Assembly (NCBI GenBank): GCA_029582165.1
Contig: CM055868.1
Location: 24,458,891 to 24,522,890, forward strand
Direction of reading: 5' to 3'
Length of the DNA: 64,000 nucleotides
Source of the DNA: Portulaca oleracea
Taxonomy: Eukaryota > Streptophyta > Magnoliopsida > Caryophyllales > Portulacaceae
Under the pieces are notes generated by a model that was given only the letters and a program-made list of their open reading frames with translations, did no database searches and had not been told where the DNA came from. This document shows positions 45,170-57,173 of the stretch, piece by piece (positions within the stretch are counted from its first letter, which is position 1; each line of letters starts with the position of its first letter). A program made the translations under genes and the position numbers.

Positions 45170-46289
45170 TGGCTTCTAAGAAAGGTAGTTTGATTGTTTG
45201 TGATTTTGTTGTGATGAAGTACATTGAAATCCTTCAGTGTGTACTATCAGATTTATAACTGATGTGTAACATTATTGTGTTTTTGTGATTTTGCTCCTAT
45301 GATTTTGCTCATGTGATTTTGCTGTGATGAACTAGATTGGATTTCAAGCTGTGTTTTTGTGATTTATAGTTGATGTTTGATTTTTTTTTTAATGTTTAAT
45401 CTGTTTGAGCTGTGTTTTTCTATTTTGATGTCAGGATTGTACTTTTGTATTATTTATGCCTGAGCTTTGTGTTTTTTCAATTGTTTAATCTGCATGTTAG
45501 TACTAGGTTTTTGTATTTTTTATGTCAGGGCAGTATTTTTTATGTTTTGTGTTGTTGAGGTTTTGTGATGTTTTTGTGATTTACTTGTGCTAGATGAGTA
45601 AAAGGCTGATGGCTGAGTGGATGAGCACAGGAGGCTGTCCTTTGGAGATTTACAAATGTGTTTTTGTCCTATTAAGACAAACTTTGTGCATCCAAACTTG
45701 GCAAGGCATTTTTTTTTTTTTTGTAGTAGTAGTAGTAGTAGTAGATGAATGACTTAATCCTAGTAGTAGATGGCTAAATGCAAGTCATTGAAAATGGTCT
45801 ATTGCTTTTTTTTTTGGTGTAAAGCATTGACATTTGGTGGACGAGTGCATGATTTTGACTGATGTAGCAGGAAACTTGTGTTGATTTGTTGATACTAGGT
45901 TCTATCTGTGTGTGTCCAGTGCATATCAGGGAAGGGAAAAAGAAATTTTTGAGACTTAACCATGTTATAAGCACCACGACCCCTGAATTATCAATTATCC
46001 AATGAGGAGCAATTTCGGACATGTACTGTATACTAGGTTCTGTGAGTGTCTAATGCATAATAGGGCAGGTAACTGCGCTCTGGTTGTAGATGAAGTATCA
46101 ATGAAACATTCCTGCAATTTGAAATCAAGAAGCCTATGTATGAATCGAACCTACATCTTTTGTGCAACAACACAAATGTTCTTCCATTTACCTATTAGGC
46201 TATGTAATTCTTGAATGCATGATCCATGACGAAATATATATATTAGAAACATAGGTAATTTAAAACAAAAGATAAAAAAGCGAAATGCT
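45170..46289. other. T-rich MULE interior without genes
   Basis: Repeated GTGATTTTGC phrases and short repeats are present. A (TAG)n run lies at 45724-45744. No supported ORF is seen. Confidence 0.5.
45724..45744. repeat. (GTA)n microsatellite
   Basis: Seven GTA triplets lie in tandem. Confidence 0.9.
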
Positions 46290-46814
46290 TAGTATTGGGT
46301 TAACCTAACAGTTTGTGGGTTAACCATCCAAGATTTATATGGATAATGATTTTGTGACCATCCTGGGGGATTGATTGTTGACCAACCATAATCCCTTGAC
46401 GCACACTAAAAAGGTGAAATTTAAATGGAAACATGTAGTTATGAATCCATGGTTTAATTAAAGAAGAAAAAAAGAGAAAAAAAGAGAGAAAAACAAAAAC
46501 AAAAACAAAAACAAAAAGAGAGAAGCCAGTCTACACTCATCAAGTAGATTGGGCAAAAGGAGAGAAGACCAAAATCATCAGTCTCTTGAAAATGGACATC
46601 TCTATGCTCATAGACCAACAGCTTAACCATGCCGAGGACAGGGGGCTTGAACCCAACCTTCATTTCACCACCCACATTACCCTCATCTTTTTATCCAATC
46701 TCGACTTACCACCTACCACTCACATCTTTGACCTCTCTATCAAACCTCTAGCCTTTTCAAACCCTTAACCCAATCCAAAAGGGGTGCTATGACCAAAGGA
46801 GATAAGGGGTTTCA

Positions 46815-47759
46815 GTAGATTCATCTCAAAGCTCACCATGACCTCTGAACCTTTGTTCAAGAAGTTGAAGAATGGAAGTAAAATAGAATGGGACGATCAA
46901 TGTCAAGCTGCTTTTGAAATCAAGGAGTATTTGCAACATGCACCGGTCCTTATGCCTCTAGTACCCAGATGAGCCTCTACTCCTTTATCTTACAGTAACT
47001 ACCACCGCAATGGGCGCTATGCTAGCCCAAAAGGTAAAAGGTCAAGAGAGCGCTATCTATTACTTGAGCAACTCCAGTATTTGCCAAAGGGCGGGTTGTT
47101 TCAGATTTCTTGGCCGCTTCACCATTACAGGAACCTCCAAGCACTCACTTGGAATTCCCAGACGAAGACATTTTTCTTACAGATGAAGATACATGGGAAT
47201 GTATTTTGACGGGCCTTCCAATCAAATGGGTTGTGGAGTAGGAGTACTACTGATCTCTCCAGAAGGGGGACATGTTCCTGCATCTGTAAAGCTAGATTTT
47301 GACGCCACAAACAACGTTGCTGAATACGAAGCATGTATAACGGGTCTGCAGGTCGCTTTGACCCTAGGAATACGCCATATAAAGGTCTTTGTAGATTCTA
47401 GCCTTATCATTAATCAGGCAAAAAACACATGGAAGGTCCGAAGTGAATACCTCATAGCATACCAATAGAAGCTCTTGGGACTTGCTGAGCAATTTGAGCA
47501 AATTAGCTTCCTAGGGATCACAATGAACTGGTCGATGCTCTAGCCAAGTTGTCTTCAATGATATCAATCCCATCAGGCACGCTCCAGCTACCAGTCGTAG
47601 TAGAGCGAAAGTCTGAACCAGCATATGTCTGCAATATGGAGACACGAGAAGAAGAAACCGAGGAATGTTTCCATAACATATATAACTTTCTTCGGAAAGG
47701 AGAATATCCAGCCGAGCTAGATGCTCGAGGACAACGGGCAATCAGATCCTTAACAGCAC
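46815..47759 (+). pseudogene. Tat-like reverse transcriptase end and aRNase H
   Basis: Reverse transcriptase thumb sequence FISKLTMTSEPLFKKL and IEWDDQCQAAFE is followed by a decayed connection with AMGAML and AIYYLS. The additional archaeal-type RNase H typical of Tat elements starts near 47193: FDGPSNQMGCGVGVLL, NNVAEYEACITGLQVAL, IKVFVDSSLIINQ, with the Asp, Glu and Asp of the active site present. TAG at 47466 and several frameshifts kill it. The coding continues up to the 5 bases duplicated by the inserted solo LTR. Confidence 0.82.
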
Positions 47760-48728
47760 TATAAACACAAATTTCAAGTCTAAAACAAATAAAGATAGAA
47801 AATTGAGAAACAAATTAATTGTATTAATATTTGAATGTATACGGGTACAATCTCTGTATTAAATACAATAAAGTAGTCCTCTGATTCGATCTCCTGAAAC
47901 TTGGGTGGTAGAAGCGCGGTAAGCGATCTCGATCTTGAACGCATGTTTAGCTGAATAATTCTTGCAGTAGTTCTTGAGTTGAAGGTCCTGAGCGTTGATC
48001 CCCTTAGTGCTTGGTAGCTGGAGTTTACTCAAAGTTTGACCCTTTGCAAGTTGGCTGTTGGTTGCAGTTCTTCAAATTCTTGGATGCGAGGGCTTGAGTG
48101 CTTGGTCTCGATTGATAAACCGGACGAAGAAGATGATTGCAGTCTTTTATGTGAAGAACAGAAGTTGTTGAACTAGCAGGCGTTGGTCCTTGGCGCTTGA
48201 TAGCTGGAGACTGCTTGTAGTTCGGTCTTCTGAAGGCTTCGCAGGTCCTGCCGAAGAACTCTGAAGCAGTTCTTGATCTTGATGCAGTAGAGGCTTGGAG
48301 ACTCGATCTTGAGATTTTGTAGACTTCGATCCATGGCGCTTGGTAGCTGGAAACCGCTGGCAGTTTGATCTCTTAGAGCCTCTGGATGCTGACTGTTGAA
48401 TCTCCCAGGGGGTTTTAAAATGAAGGGGGAGGACCTCTATTTATAGGATTTGGAGGCCTAGGGTTGCCTAGGGTTTGAGTCGACTTTGGGCTTGGACCCA
48501 AATTAATAATTATTCCTTTAATTTTAAATAAAGAAATACTTATAATTTTCTACATCATAATTGACACGTGTCACAACGCTATTGGCCATGATATATTTCC
48601 ATTTAAAATTTAATTAAATGGACTGCCGTAATTAATTTTACACGTGGCGGATAATAATTTTCCAAATAAATTTAGTTTATTTTCCACGTGTCATTCTTTT
48701 ATTTGCCGACATATTTTTGTCTCCTACA
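47760..48728 (-). repeat. solo LTR of another family, 969 bp
   Basis: It is flanked by a perfect 5-bp TSD AGCAC (47755-47759, 48729-48733). On the minus strand it starts TGTAGGAGACAA and ends TTTATA, where TACA is expected. A reversed TATA box (TATTTATAGG) is near 48438. The coding frame of copy C resumes on the far side. Three imperfect ~150-bp units each contain a CTTGGTAGCTGGA-like core. Confidence 0.88.
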
Positions 48729-48733
48729 AGCAC

Positions 48734-49767
48734 AATACAGTTTGATCCAAGATTGTTTCTACAAGAAATCGCCTACAGACATCAATTTGTTGTGCATCGA
48801 TGCTAAATGTGCAAAAGAGGTTATGGCTACTGTGCATGAAGGAGAATGTGGACCCCACATGAATGGATGCATGCTAGTGAAGAAGATTCAAAGAGATGGT
48901 TACTTTTGGACCACCATGGAAGCAGATTGCTTGGAGTTCATTCGAAGATGTCACAAATGCCAGGAGTATGCCAACTTGCAACATCAACCTCCCTCGTATT
49001 TGACTATGTTGACATCTCCATGGCCATTTTCAGTATGGGGTATCAACATCAATGGCAAGATACACCCAACAGGAACAGGAGGACATGAATACATCTTGGT
49101 TGCCATCGATTACTTTATGGGTGGAGGCAACCTCTTATACCAAACTCACATCCAAGCAAGTGGCCAAATTCATCCTTCAAAATATCATATGCCGATATGG
49201 AGTGCCTCACATATTCAGCATCACCGGTCTTTACCTTATCCACCTCAAGCTAATGGAGCTGTAGAAGCGACTAATAAAACGGTGGCAGGAATTGGCCTGA
49301 CAAGTTGACATTTGCCTTATGGGGACACTGAACCTCCATAAGAACTGTTGCAGGTGCAACACCATATTCGTTGGTGTAGGCCGGTGGAAGCAGTCCTGCC
49401 AATTGAATTAGCAATCCCTTCGCTACGAATAGTGGCAGAAAGTCAATTGCCAGAAGCAGAATGGGCTAGGGCAAGGTTCGAGGAGTTGATGTTGACGGAA
49501 GAAAGGCGGTTAAGGGCATTACACAATGTGCAAGTGTATCAAAGTAGGATCACTCGAGCTTTCAATAAGAGGGTGAAAATTCGCTCACTTCAAGTAGGTG
49601 ATTTGGTGCTTCAGGAAATGAAGGCACCTATACAAGACCCAAGGGGAAAATTTATGCCTAATTGGAAGGGTCCTTATATGATCAAGGATATTTTGCCAGG
49701 AGGAGCAGCACGACTTGCTACTATGGAAGGAAGAAAGAAAGGAAAAAAAAGGATTAGAAGAGAATAA
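48734..49767 (+). pseudogene. Tat-like integrase
   Basis: The zinc domain reads HEGECGPHMNG then DCLEFIRRCHKCQ (HHCC). The first catalytic block is SPWPFSVWGININGKIHP, with Asn where active enzymes have Asp. VAIDYF follows and then the frame shifts. The core continues in another frame (IICRYGVPHIFSITG), again without the second Asp. PPQANGAVEATNKT keeps the catalytic Glu. The C-terminal part (49348-49767) reads AVLPIELAIPSLRI, then LQVGDLVLQEM and NWKGPYMIK, the Tat integrase tail. Confidence 0.85.
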
Positions 49768-51174
49768 GAAGTGAGAACGCGAAAATAAGAGTCATGCACA
49801 CCTCAAAAAATCTCACCTTTACCTCATCATCCATACTCCTCAGCCTTCTATAACCTTCACAAGCCTTTCATATGAACCCTCAATCCTTCATAACCGTTAA
49901 GCCTTCCTCGAAGCACCAATCCTTTGAAGCTACACCATATAAACTACGACTGGCCAGATTCCACCTTGGATACGTAGGAAAACCTCTTTGAGGTCAGGGC
50001 GCTGCAAGGAGCATCCTTTGTCCTCAAAATATTGGTCTTTGAAAAAAAGAAGAGAGAGAGGCTAGTTTGGAATCCCAGGTTAGGCAAAAGGAGAATGAGA
50101 GAATAAGAGAGGCTAGCCTGAAAACCCGTCAGGGCAGGTTAGGCAAAAGGAGAGGAAACCCTGGATTCTATCTATCATCGTTATCAACCCTCCATCTTCC
50201 TTCCGTCAGACTTGGACATTATTCCATAACCATGTTTCAACCTTTTCCCAAGAGATAATGTCTATCACATTTGACCATCTCTTCAAGACACGATCATTCT
50301 TGAGTGTCTCCTACCATCCCTTTCAACCCTTTCTCAAGAGGTGATGTCTATCCCATTTAACTACCTCTTCAAGATACGATCATTCTTGAGTGTCTCCCTA
50401 TCTCATTCATCAATAAACTCTCATCTACCATGCCTTTCAACTCCTTTTCAAGAGATGATGTCTATCCCATTTGACCATCTCTTCTCCCCTTCAAGACATG
50501 GTTATTCTTAAGTGTCTCCACATCCCATTCATTAATAAACCATCGTCCACCGTCTCTTTCCCCAAACATCTTCCAACCCCTCTTTTAGCCTTTTCATCCC
50601 ATTTCACCCTCCAAGGACTTTTAAGCTCAATCATTAATGCAAGTATGAGGCTCTGTGTGGCTTACTTCTCGGCAAGAGCGAAAGCCATCCACATCATATC
50701 AGCGGCTAACTGGCAACCACATGATCATGAACAGATTCATAAACAAGCTACTTCAAACTGGGGGCTCACGCTACCTTTGTGACATCGTTGAAGACATAGC
50801 TTCAAAGAAGGACACTCACTCTCTATCCTACAAGGTCCTGCATCTTCATTCTCATAGACGTCCTAGTAGTGGTCTTATAAAAAAAAAAGAAAAAAAAAAA
50901 GAGGGCTAACTTGAAAACCCTTCGGGCAAGTTAGGCAAAAGGAGAGGTTGAGACTCACTACCAAGGACTATGCCTCCTCCTATTCTATGGTCCCCATGCA
51001 TCATCTCGTCAATCCACATCGAAACTGGGGGCTTGTAAATCTCCCAGGTTCTCTCCAAAGCAGGACATTGTCATCAAGAGTCTACGCCAAACCGGGGGCT
51101 TGTCATAGATCAGCATACATTTGCAAGCAATCAAGGTCATCTACATGATCATTCAAGAAACGCATCCTTCAGGC
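49768..51174 (+). other. 3' non-coding block of copy C
   Basis: It is a reverse-complement match, block by block, to 61230-62840 in copy B and 54500-55690 in copy A (for example GCATGCACACCTC-like and GTTAGGCAAAAGGAG phrases). Near 50280-50530 a ~110-bp unit (CCATCTCTTCAAGACACGAT) is repeated. No gene is seen. Confidence 0.8.
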
Positions 51175-52710
51175 TGTTGGATCTGGAAAATCGCCCTCGT
51201 TTAGGGGTGTCGATTTTCGGATGCGCTACTTAATGATTGGGAGCCGACTAAGCTTGCTTGATCCTTAAATAAGGATATTTTGATTTTTGAAATTCATTTT
51301 CTGGGTAATGAAACTTTATTTATTTATAATCCGTTTTTATTTATTTAAACACTCGAAATTACACCGAAATACTTTAAGAAATAATTCAATATCGACCAAA
51401 CACTCGACCCAGGCCCAATAGAAGGCAAATGGGCCACCATAGAGGGTTAAAACCCGCGCGGGTTTTAAGACTCCATGGGCCGGACCGTGCGCTTTTGTGG
51501 GCTAGAGAAGATGGGTTAAAATTGATAAAACCCGCGGGGGTTTTTATCAACTTCTGGCCCAATTTCTCTCGGTTTTAACCTTGGATTAGTGTGTGGAAAA
51601 CATTAAATCGTTTTTAAATATTTTGGTGTAAATTCGTATGTTTAAAATAATTAAACTGTTTATAAAAGAATTAAGAGTCGCCAGTCGATTTAAGGAAACC
51701 AACAAACCTTAAAAATAATAAAAAATAACTCCAGTCTACGAAACCCGATTCTAAGTTCGGGGGTAAGGTTACGAATTCGAGAATTATAAGAACTCTCGAA
51801 TTTTCCTATTAGAAAACAGACTCTACTAAAATCGGCATTCAAATGAAATAGAGCAGGGAGAAGTTTAATTAATTTCACGAAATTATATTCATCATCATGC
51901 AATATAAAATGAGGTTTTTTTTATTTACAAAATATGCACACATAATGTAAAAATAAAGTACAAACTACATGATTAAGTAATAATAACAAAAAGAAACATA
52001 AAAATGAACCTCTTTGATTTAGGAGTTCGAATGCGCCGATCGAAACACCTCCTTTGACTTGGTGGAATGGAAAGATGAGTATGAGACTGTAGTAGGATAG
52101 TATATGAATGATAGTTTTGATAGAGTAGGGGATGGTAATATGAGAATAGTGAGAGTTTTAAGAGAGTATGAGAATGATGAGAGTTTGGGTAGAATGATGG
52201 TATTAGTTGATGAAAATGAATGGAATGGAGGGGGGTATTTATAGGTGAAGGAGGTGAGGTTTAGGAGAGAAATGGAGGGGACACATCCCTTGGATCATGC
52301 CCCCCATCTCCATGCAATCACAAAGTCAAAGTTAAGTCAAATGCACAAGGGCTAATATCATGGGGGTGATCAAGATTTTGGCGTCGGATTCAAACAGAAA
52401 ACCCACACGGGTTTTATAATATCCAGGCACACGAATCGCTGACGTGGACGGCAAAACGACGCAATTAGGCAGTAGAAAACCCGCGTGGGTATTGAAGCAG
52501 CTGGGCCGGGGCGCGCCTTAGGCTGGTTTTGTTTCTGGGCCGCCTCCCTTGATTAAAACCCGTGCGGGTTTTGTTCTTGGTACTGGGCCGCTTTTTATTG
52601 TTTTGCTTGCTTCGCTTACTGAACCAATGATCCACCTTGGTATCGGCCCAAATGTTTCATTAAACTTTTGATAAGTCGGGATTATATCGGTGCAAATCCC
52701 GGCGTCTACA
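51175..52710 (-). repeat. 3' LTR of copy A, 1536 bp
   Basis: It starts TGTTGGATCTGG (normally TGTAGGACCCAG) and ends GGCGTCTACA. The reversed TATA box is at 52236-52243. Palindromes lie at about 51448, 51526, 52400, 52476 and 52555. Confidence 0.92.
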
Positions 52711-52730
52711 GAGAGCCCCCACTTTGATCG
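52711..52730 (-). other. polypurine tract of copy A
   Basis: On the minus strand CAAAGTGGGGGCTCTC ends exactly at the LTR start. Confidence 0.88.
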
Positions 52731-52849
52731 AGTCCGAATAGGACGAAGGTTAAAGTAGACTGCAATTCTCTCTGCTCGATGACTGTCTTGCTGCTGGCGG
52801 TGCTCTTTTATATGGCGACCAAATGACGTTGCTGATGATGATGTCGTCG

Positions 52850-53200
52850 GTAACCTTTAGGTGGCAACCGTTGGACGACTAAGGCTGAGGACGTCGTTGG
52901 AGACCTTTAAGTGGAATCCGTTGCACGGTTGACGCTGATGAAGAGGTTGTCGGTAACCTTTAGGTGGCAACCGTTGGACGACTGATGCTGAAGAAGAGGT
53001 CGTCGGTAGCCTTTAGGTGGCAACCGTTGGACGACTGATGCTGAAGAAGAGGTCGTCGGTAGCCTTTAGGTGGCAACCGTTGGACGACTGAAGCTGACAA
53101 CATCGTTGGAGGCCTTTAGGGGGCAACCGTTGGACGATTGACGCTGACGACATCGTTGGAGGCCTTTAGGTGGCAACCGTTGGACGACTGTCGCTGATGA
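52850..53200. repeat. ~53-bp tandem repeats, six to seven copies (copy A)
   Basis: The unit contains CCTTTAGGTGGCAACCGTTG followed by GACGACTGATGCTGA. The same array is at 59150-59450 in copy B. Related degenerate units continue to about 53260. Confidence 0.92.
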
Positions 53201-53439
53201 TGGTGCTCTTTTATGTGGCAACCGGATGATGGTGCTCTTTTATGTGGCAACCGGATGATGTCTGGTCCCTTTGTCGATGACCTGTGAGCTGGCGACTTTT
53301 TATGCGGCAGCTTGACGATGGTGGTCCCTTTTAGCGGCGACTTGGTGTCAGTGATGACTCCCTGCACAGAAACCAAAGTCGAATGTCAAATCATTTTGAA
53401 CAATGGCTGGAGATATAGAGAATTACCTGTCTGGCAGAT

Positions 53440-53935
53440 TGATGATGAATGCCCAACGGATTTTCCCGAGGTTGATTGGATTTACCTGAAGCAGTTGGTG
53501 GTGCCCAATGGATTTTCCCGAGGCAGATCGGATTTTCCCGATGTTGATGGTGATGCCCAACGAATTTTCCCGAGGCGGATCGATTTTTCCCGATGTTGAA
53601 GATGTCCAACGGCTTTTCTTGAGGCGGATCGGATTTTCCCGATGTTGTTGGCGGTACCCAACGGATTTTCCCGAGGCAGATCGGATTTTCCTGATGTTGA
53701 AGGTGGTGCCCAACGGATTTTCCGGAGAGAGATCGGATTTTCCCAATGTTGAACATGCCCAACGGCTTTTCCAAAGGCGGATCGGATTTTCCCGATGTTG
53801 TTGGCGGTGCCCAATGGATTTTCCCGATGTTGAAGGTGGTGCCCAACGGATTTTCCCGAGGCAGATTGAATTTTCCCGATGTTGAAGATTCCCAACGGCT
53901 TTTCCCGAGGCGGATCGGATTTTCCCGATGTTAAT
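53440..53935. repeat. ~52-bp tandem repeats, about nine copies (copy A)
   Basis: The unit is built from CCCAACGGATTTTCCCGAGG and CAGATCGGATTTTCCCGATG plus a short variable part. It keeps long open frames on both strands, but these are repeat translations, not a gene. A shorter version is at 59695-60005. Confidence 0.92.
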
Positions 53936-56450
53936 GACTCTTATTGTTGCGATTGCGCCGAGCTCTGCTAGTGGCTCTGGATAATGGCAATTTGATGCTG
54001 AGGAACTTCACCGAAACTTTGTCGATGACCCTTATTTTCCTTAAATTTTGCTTCAGGTGCATAGGTGCCAAAATTTCACTATGGGGAAAGGATTCTTGAG
54101 TTTTTCCAGCCGTTGATCCATATTAGTCAAGTGAAGATTTTGTCCTTCGTGTCGCACATGCGTCATTCGTGCCTGGCTGATGATGCGTGACTTGACTGAA
54201 TGCTAACTTATCCAGCAAGAGTTGGATTAGAGATTGCTCTAATCTTGCTCTCAGTGACTGGAAACCATGTCGTCCAGTCTGATTGAGATAGTATATGGGC
54301 TTAAACAGCCCCCAGTGTTGCATTCTGGAGCAGCGATGTGGCACTTCCTTGCTTTTCTCTTTTTTTTTTTAAGACATGCGGGTATGCCTACAACAAGTCT
54401 ATTAAACTCTAGACTCTTATGGATGATGCACTTATGCATGACTATTGACTTTATGCATGACCTCTTAATGCAATGTAATGACTAGGAGAAAATGTACATG
54501 ATTGGTATTTTACAATGCATACGACTCAATATGCAGACACCCCCAGTACCAAGACTAGAACAATGATTCCCTAAGTGTCAGAGCAACTCGACATATAATT
54601 TCAGGACAGGGCAGGATAGGTGAGGCTTATGACGAGGCCTGATGATGAAGGCATTATCCTAGATGACTTGTCTTGTTCTCTTGCTTCCTTGGTTCATTGT
54701 GAAGAGCGTCTTTGCAGGTTATGCGATGGCTAGGGGAGCCCCCAGTTCAAATGAACTCTCTCCTTGAGTCGGATGTTGTTTGTAATTAGCCATTGATGTG
54801 CCTGATTTCTTGTCCTTGATGGATGGGCCTCACTCAAATCTGCTGAGAACGGGCCTTGAAATATCAAATCTCGCACTTGCACTAGTGACCGAGTCAAAAA
54901 GCTTCGGTGGTATGGGAGGATGAAAAGGGTTGGAAAAAGGAAGGGTAAGTCTGATGATGATCATACGGGTTCATGGAAATCCTTGGTTTAAAAAAGAGAT
55001 GACGGTGGGTTTATGGTCGAATCTGGGTATATCAGGATTGATAAACAACCATGTTTCGACTAAAGTTAAACGGTTGGCAAGGGTGCCTCATAGGAGAAAA
55101 GGTGATAGAATGGTCGAGATAGATTCGGGTCATAGGGAGAGAGGTGGTTGGCTATGTGAAGGTGATCCAAGTTTGACGAAAAGAAGGTTAGGAAATTGTA
55201 ACGGTAGGGACGTGAAAAAACTTCAAAATCCAGGGTTTACTCTCCTTTTGCCTAACCTACCCTGACGGGTTTTCAGGTTAGTCACTCTTATTCTCTCACT
55301 CCCCTTTTGCCTAACCTACCCTGACAGAATTTCAGGCTAGCCTCTCTTATTCTCTCACTCTCCTTTTGCCTAACCTGCCCTGACGGGTTTTCAGGCAAGC
55401 CTCTCTTATTTTTATTTTTTTTCTCACAGACCAACATTTTGAGAAAGGATACTCCTTGAATTGTAATGGTCGGGCCTCAAAGAGGTTGTCCTACGTATCC
55501 GATGTGGAATCAGGCCAATCGTAGTTCATAAGCGCAACTTTGATGGATAGTGCCTCGAGGAAGGCTTAATGGTTCGAACAGATGGTTATGAAGGTTTGCA
55601 GGTTATGAATGGATGAAAGGTTTGTGAAGGTTATAGAAGGCTGAGGTATATGGATGATGAGGTGAAGGTTTGAGATGAGATTTTCTGAGGTGTGCACGAC
55701 TCTTATTTTCGCCTTCTCTTTTCTTTGTTCTTTTCTAATCCTCTTTTCTTCTATCTTTTCTCTTTGTTTTCCTCCATTTCCTCCTCTTTTTTTCTTTTTC
55801 TTTCTCAGCTCCGTTTTTTTTTTTTTTTTGCTATCTATCTCTGCTTTTTTTTCACTTTTTTTTTTTTGCTTTCACTTTTTTCACCCTTTTCTTTTCTTTT
55901 TCAAACTCCGTCTTCATGGGTTGACTCCTATTCTCCTTTTGATGACACTAGTCACAACACACCTTTTGGCTTTGGGGTAGATATGGATTAGTCATGAAGA
56001 GAATGATTGGGTTGGACAAAGCTAAGGTTTTTTGAACGATGCCTGTTATGAGTGATGCAAAGAGGGATGATTTGGTGAATGGGAACTTGGGATGGAGATG
56101 TAGATGTTGTGGGAGAATGGGAAGGTAACAGGTGACACAGATGGTGATATGGGTGGTGAGGCGGTAACCCCCTGTCTTAGGCACGTTTTGTTCAAGCTGT
56201 TGGTTTAGGAGCATATGGATGTCCACTTTCAAGAAACTGGTGGTTTGGTCTTCTCTCCTTTTGCCCAGCCCACTTGATGAATGCAAACTAGCTTCTCTCT
56301 CTTTTTTTCTTTTTTTTTTCTTTTTTTTTAATAATAAACCCTGGATTCGTAGGAAGACAAACTTGATGAAGAGAAAGGAATATGAGAAGATGATAAATGG
56401 ATATGTCAGACATGGATGTTAAGGCTAATGAGTGGGTGAAAAAGCTTTTT
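53936..56450. other. non-coding blocks of copy A
   Basis: It holds three ~62-bp units with CCTTTTGCCTAACCTGCCCT (55235-55420), T-rich runs at 55760-55900 and 56300-56335, and blocks shared with copies B and C. No gene is supported. Confidence 0.75.
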
Positions 56451-56499
56451 TAACTCAAGTTAAGAATGCAAGTGCGAGATTCTCAAAATCAAATAAATG

Positions 56500-57173
56500 C
56501 ATCTTATTGAATTCAAAAGACAAGCATATCAAGGACCGACTCAATGCCACCCCTAATTGACTCTGAAAATAAGATGCCTGACATAATTGGGACCTTAGCC
56601 AACTTCATTGCCTTATTGACTACTCCAGTAGGCTTTCTGTGCTGCTTTTGGGAGAGGCAATTTCCCTTACCGGATCATACCCTCAATCTTATTCTTCAAG
56701 GTCCAGCACTTCTTGGTGTCATGTCCCTTACACCTGTGATAGTTGCAGAATGCATTGTCGTCCCAGCTTGGGTACGTCATTTCTGGCTCTGGTCTTGGTA
56801 AAGGCAACTCAATCAGGTTTTTCCTTAAGAGATGAGCCAAAGCATCGATATAAGTGGTGTCGAGTGGGGTGTAATGGTCGTACTTTGGTTGGATTCCTGA
56901 CTGAATTACATTAGTCTCAGCGCTCTTAGAAGGGTGGCTGGGTGAACCAATGGCCCTTCTATTAGGACTTTAATTCCTCCACCCTTGGGCAGCGGCCTTC
57001 TCATTGTTCATGGTTTCAAGTTGGACACAAAGGTCCTTCAAGTAATCGAAGTCTTTGATCACATGGTATCCCAAGTGCTTGGATAGACTGCTCTTGAGTC
57101 CTTGCTTAAATGTAGTCAGTTGTAGGCGCAAAGGTATGGTCTAATTTATGTGAGACACCTTGGTGTAGGACCC
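56500..57173 (-). pseudogene. Tat-like gag (C-terminal part), copy A
   Basis: From 57173 leftward the frame reads LQLTTFKQGLKSSLSKHLGY, then DFDYLKDLCVQLETMNNEKA, a stop (TAA), then PKYDHYTPLDTTYIDALAHL and a zinc-knuckle-like CNYHRCKGHDTKKCW followed by LKNKIE. This is the gag end of Tat-type elements. The N-terminal half is missing because copy B was inserted here. Confidence 0.8.

Larger units (their letters stand above)
43785..46450. mobile_element. degenerate MULE with subterminal 206-bp repeats
   Basis: A direct repeat array at 43785-44690 is matched by an inverted copy at 46290-46445. Between them lies a transposase C-terminal relic on the plus strand. Exact ends and TSD are not resolved. 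Confidence 0.65.
46450..51174 (+). mobile_element. Tat-like gypsy element, copy C, with pol relic
   Basis: Plus-strand order: a 5' non-coding block (46500-46790, matching the complement of 56000-56330 and 63060-63400), the reverse transcriptase end, archaeal-type RNase H, integrase, then the non-coding block that precedes the polypurine tract in copies A and B. The left end is missing against the MULE. Copy A is inserted at 51175, and no LTR of C itself is visible. Confidence 0.8.
51175..57173 (-). mobile_element. Tat-like element, copy A, gag-only, interrupted by copy B
   Basis: The 3' LTR (51175-52710), polypurine tract, tandem arrays, non-coding blocks and gag (to 57173) are read on the minus strand. 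Gag joins straight to the non-coding blocks, so pol is missing. The upstream part of gag and the 5' LTR are cut off by copy B and would lie right of the window. It was inserted in copy C next to CAGGC (51170-51174). Confidence 0.82.

Noticed and set aside
53312..53934. ORFs of 60-150 residues on both strands
   Set aside because: They are translations of the 52-bp tandem repeat. The repeated peptide differs by frame and shows no protein features. The same holds at 59569-60133.
55675..55991. ORFs of about 100 residues rich in Phe, Leu and Ser
   Set aside because: They come from poly-T and CTTTT low-complexity runs. The similar ORF at 62832 has the same origin.
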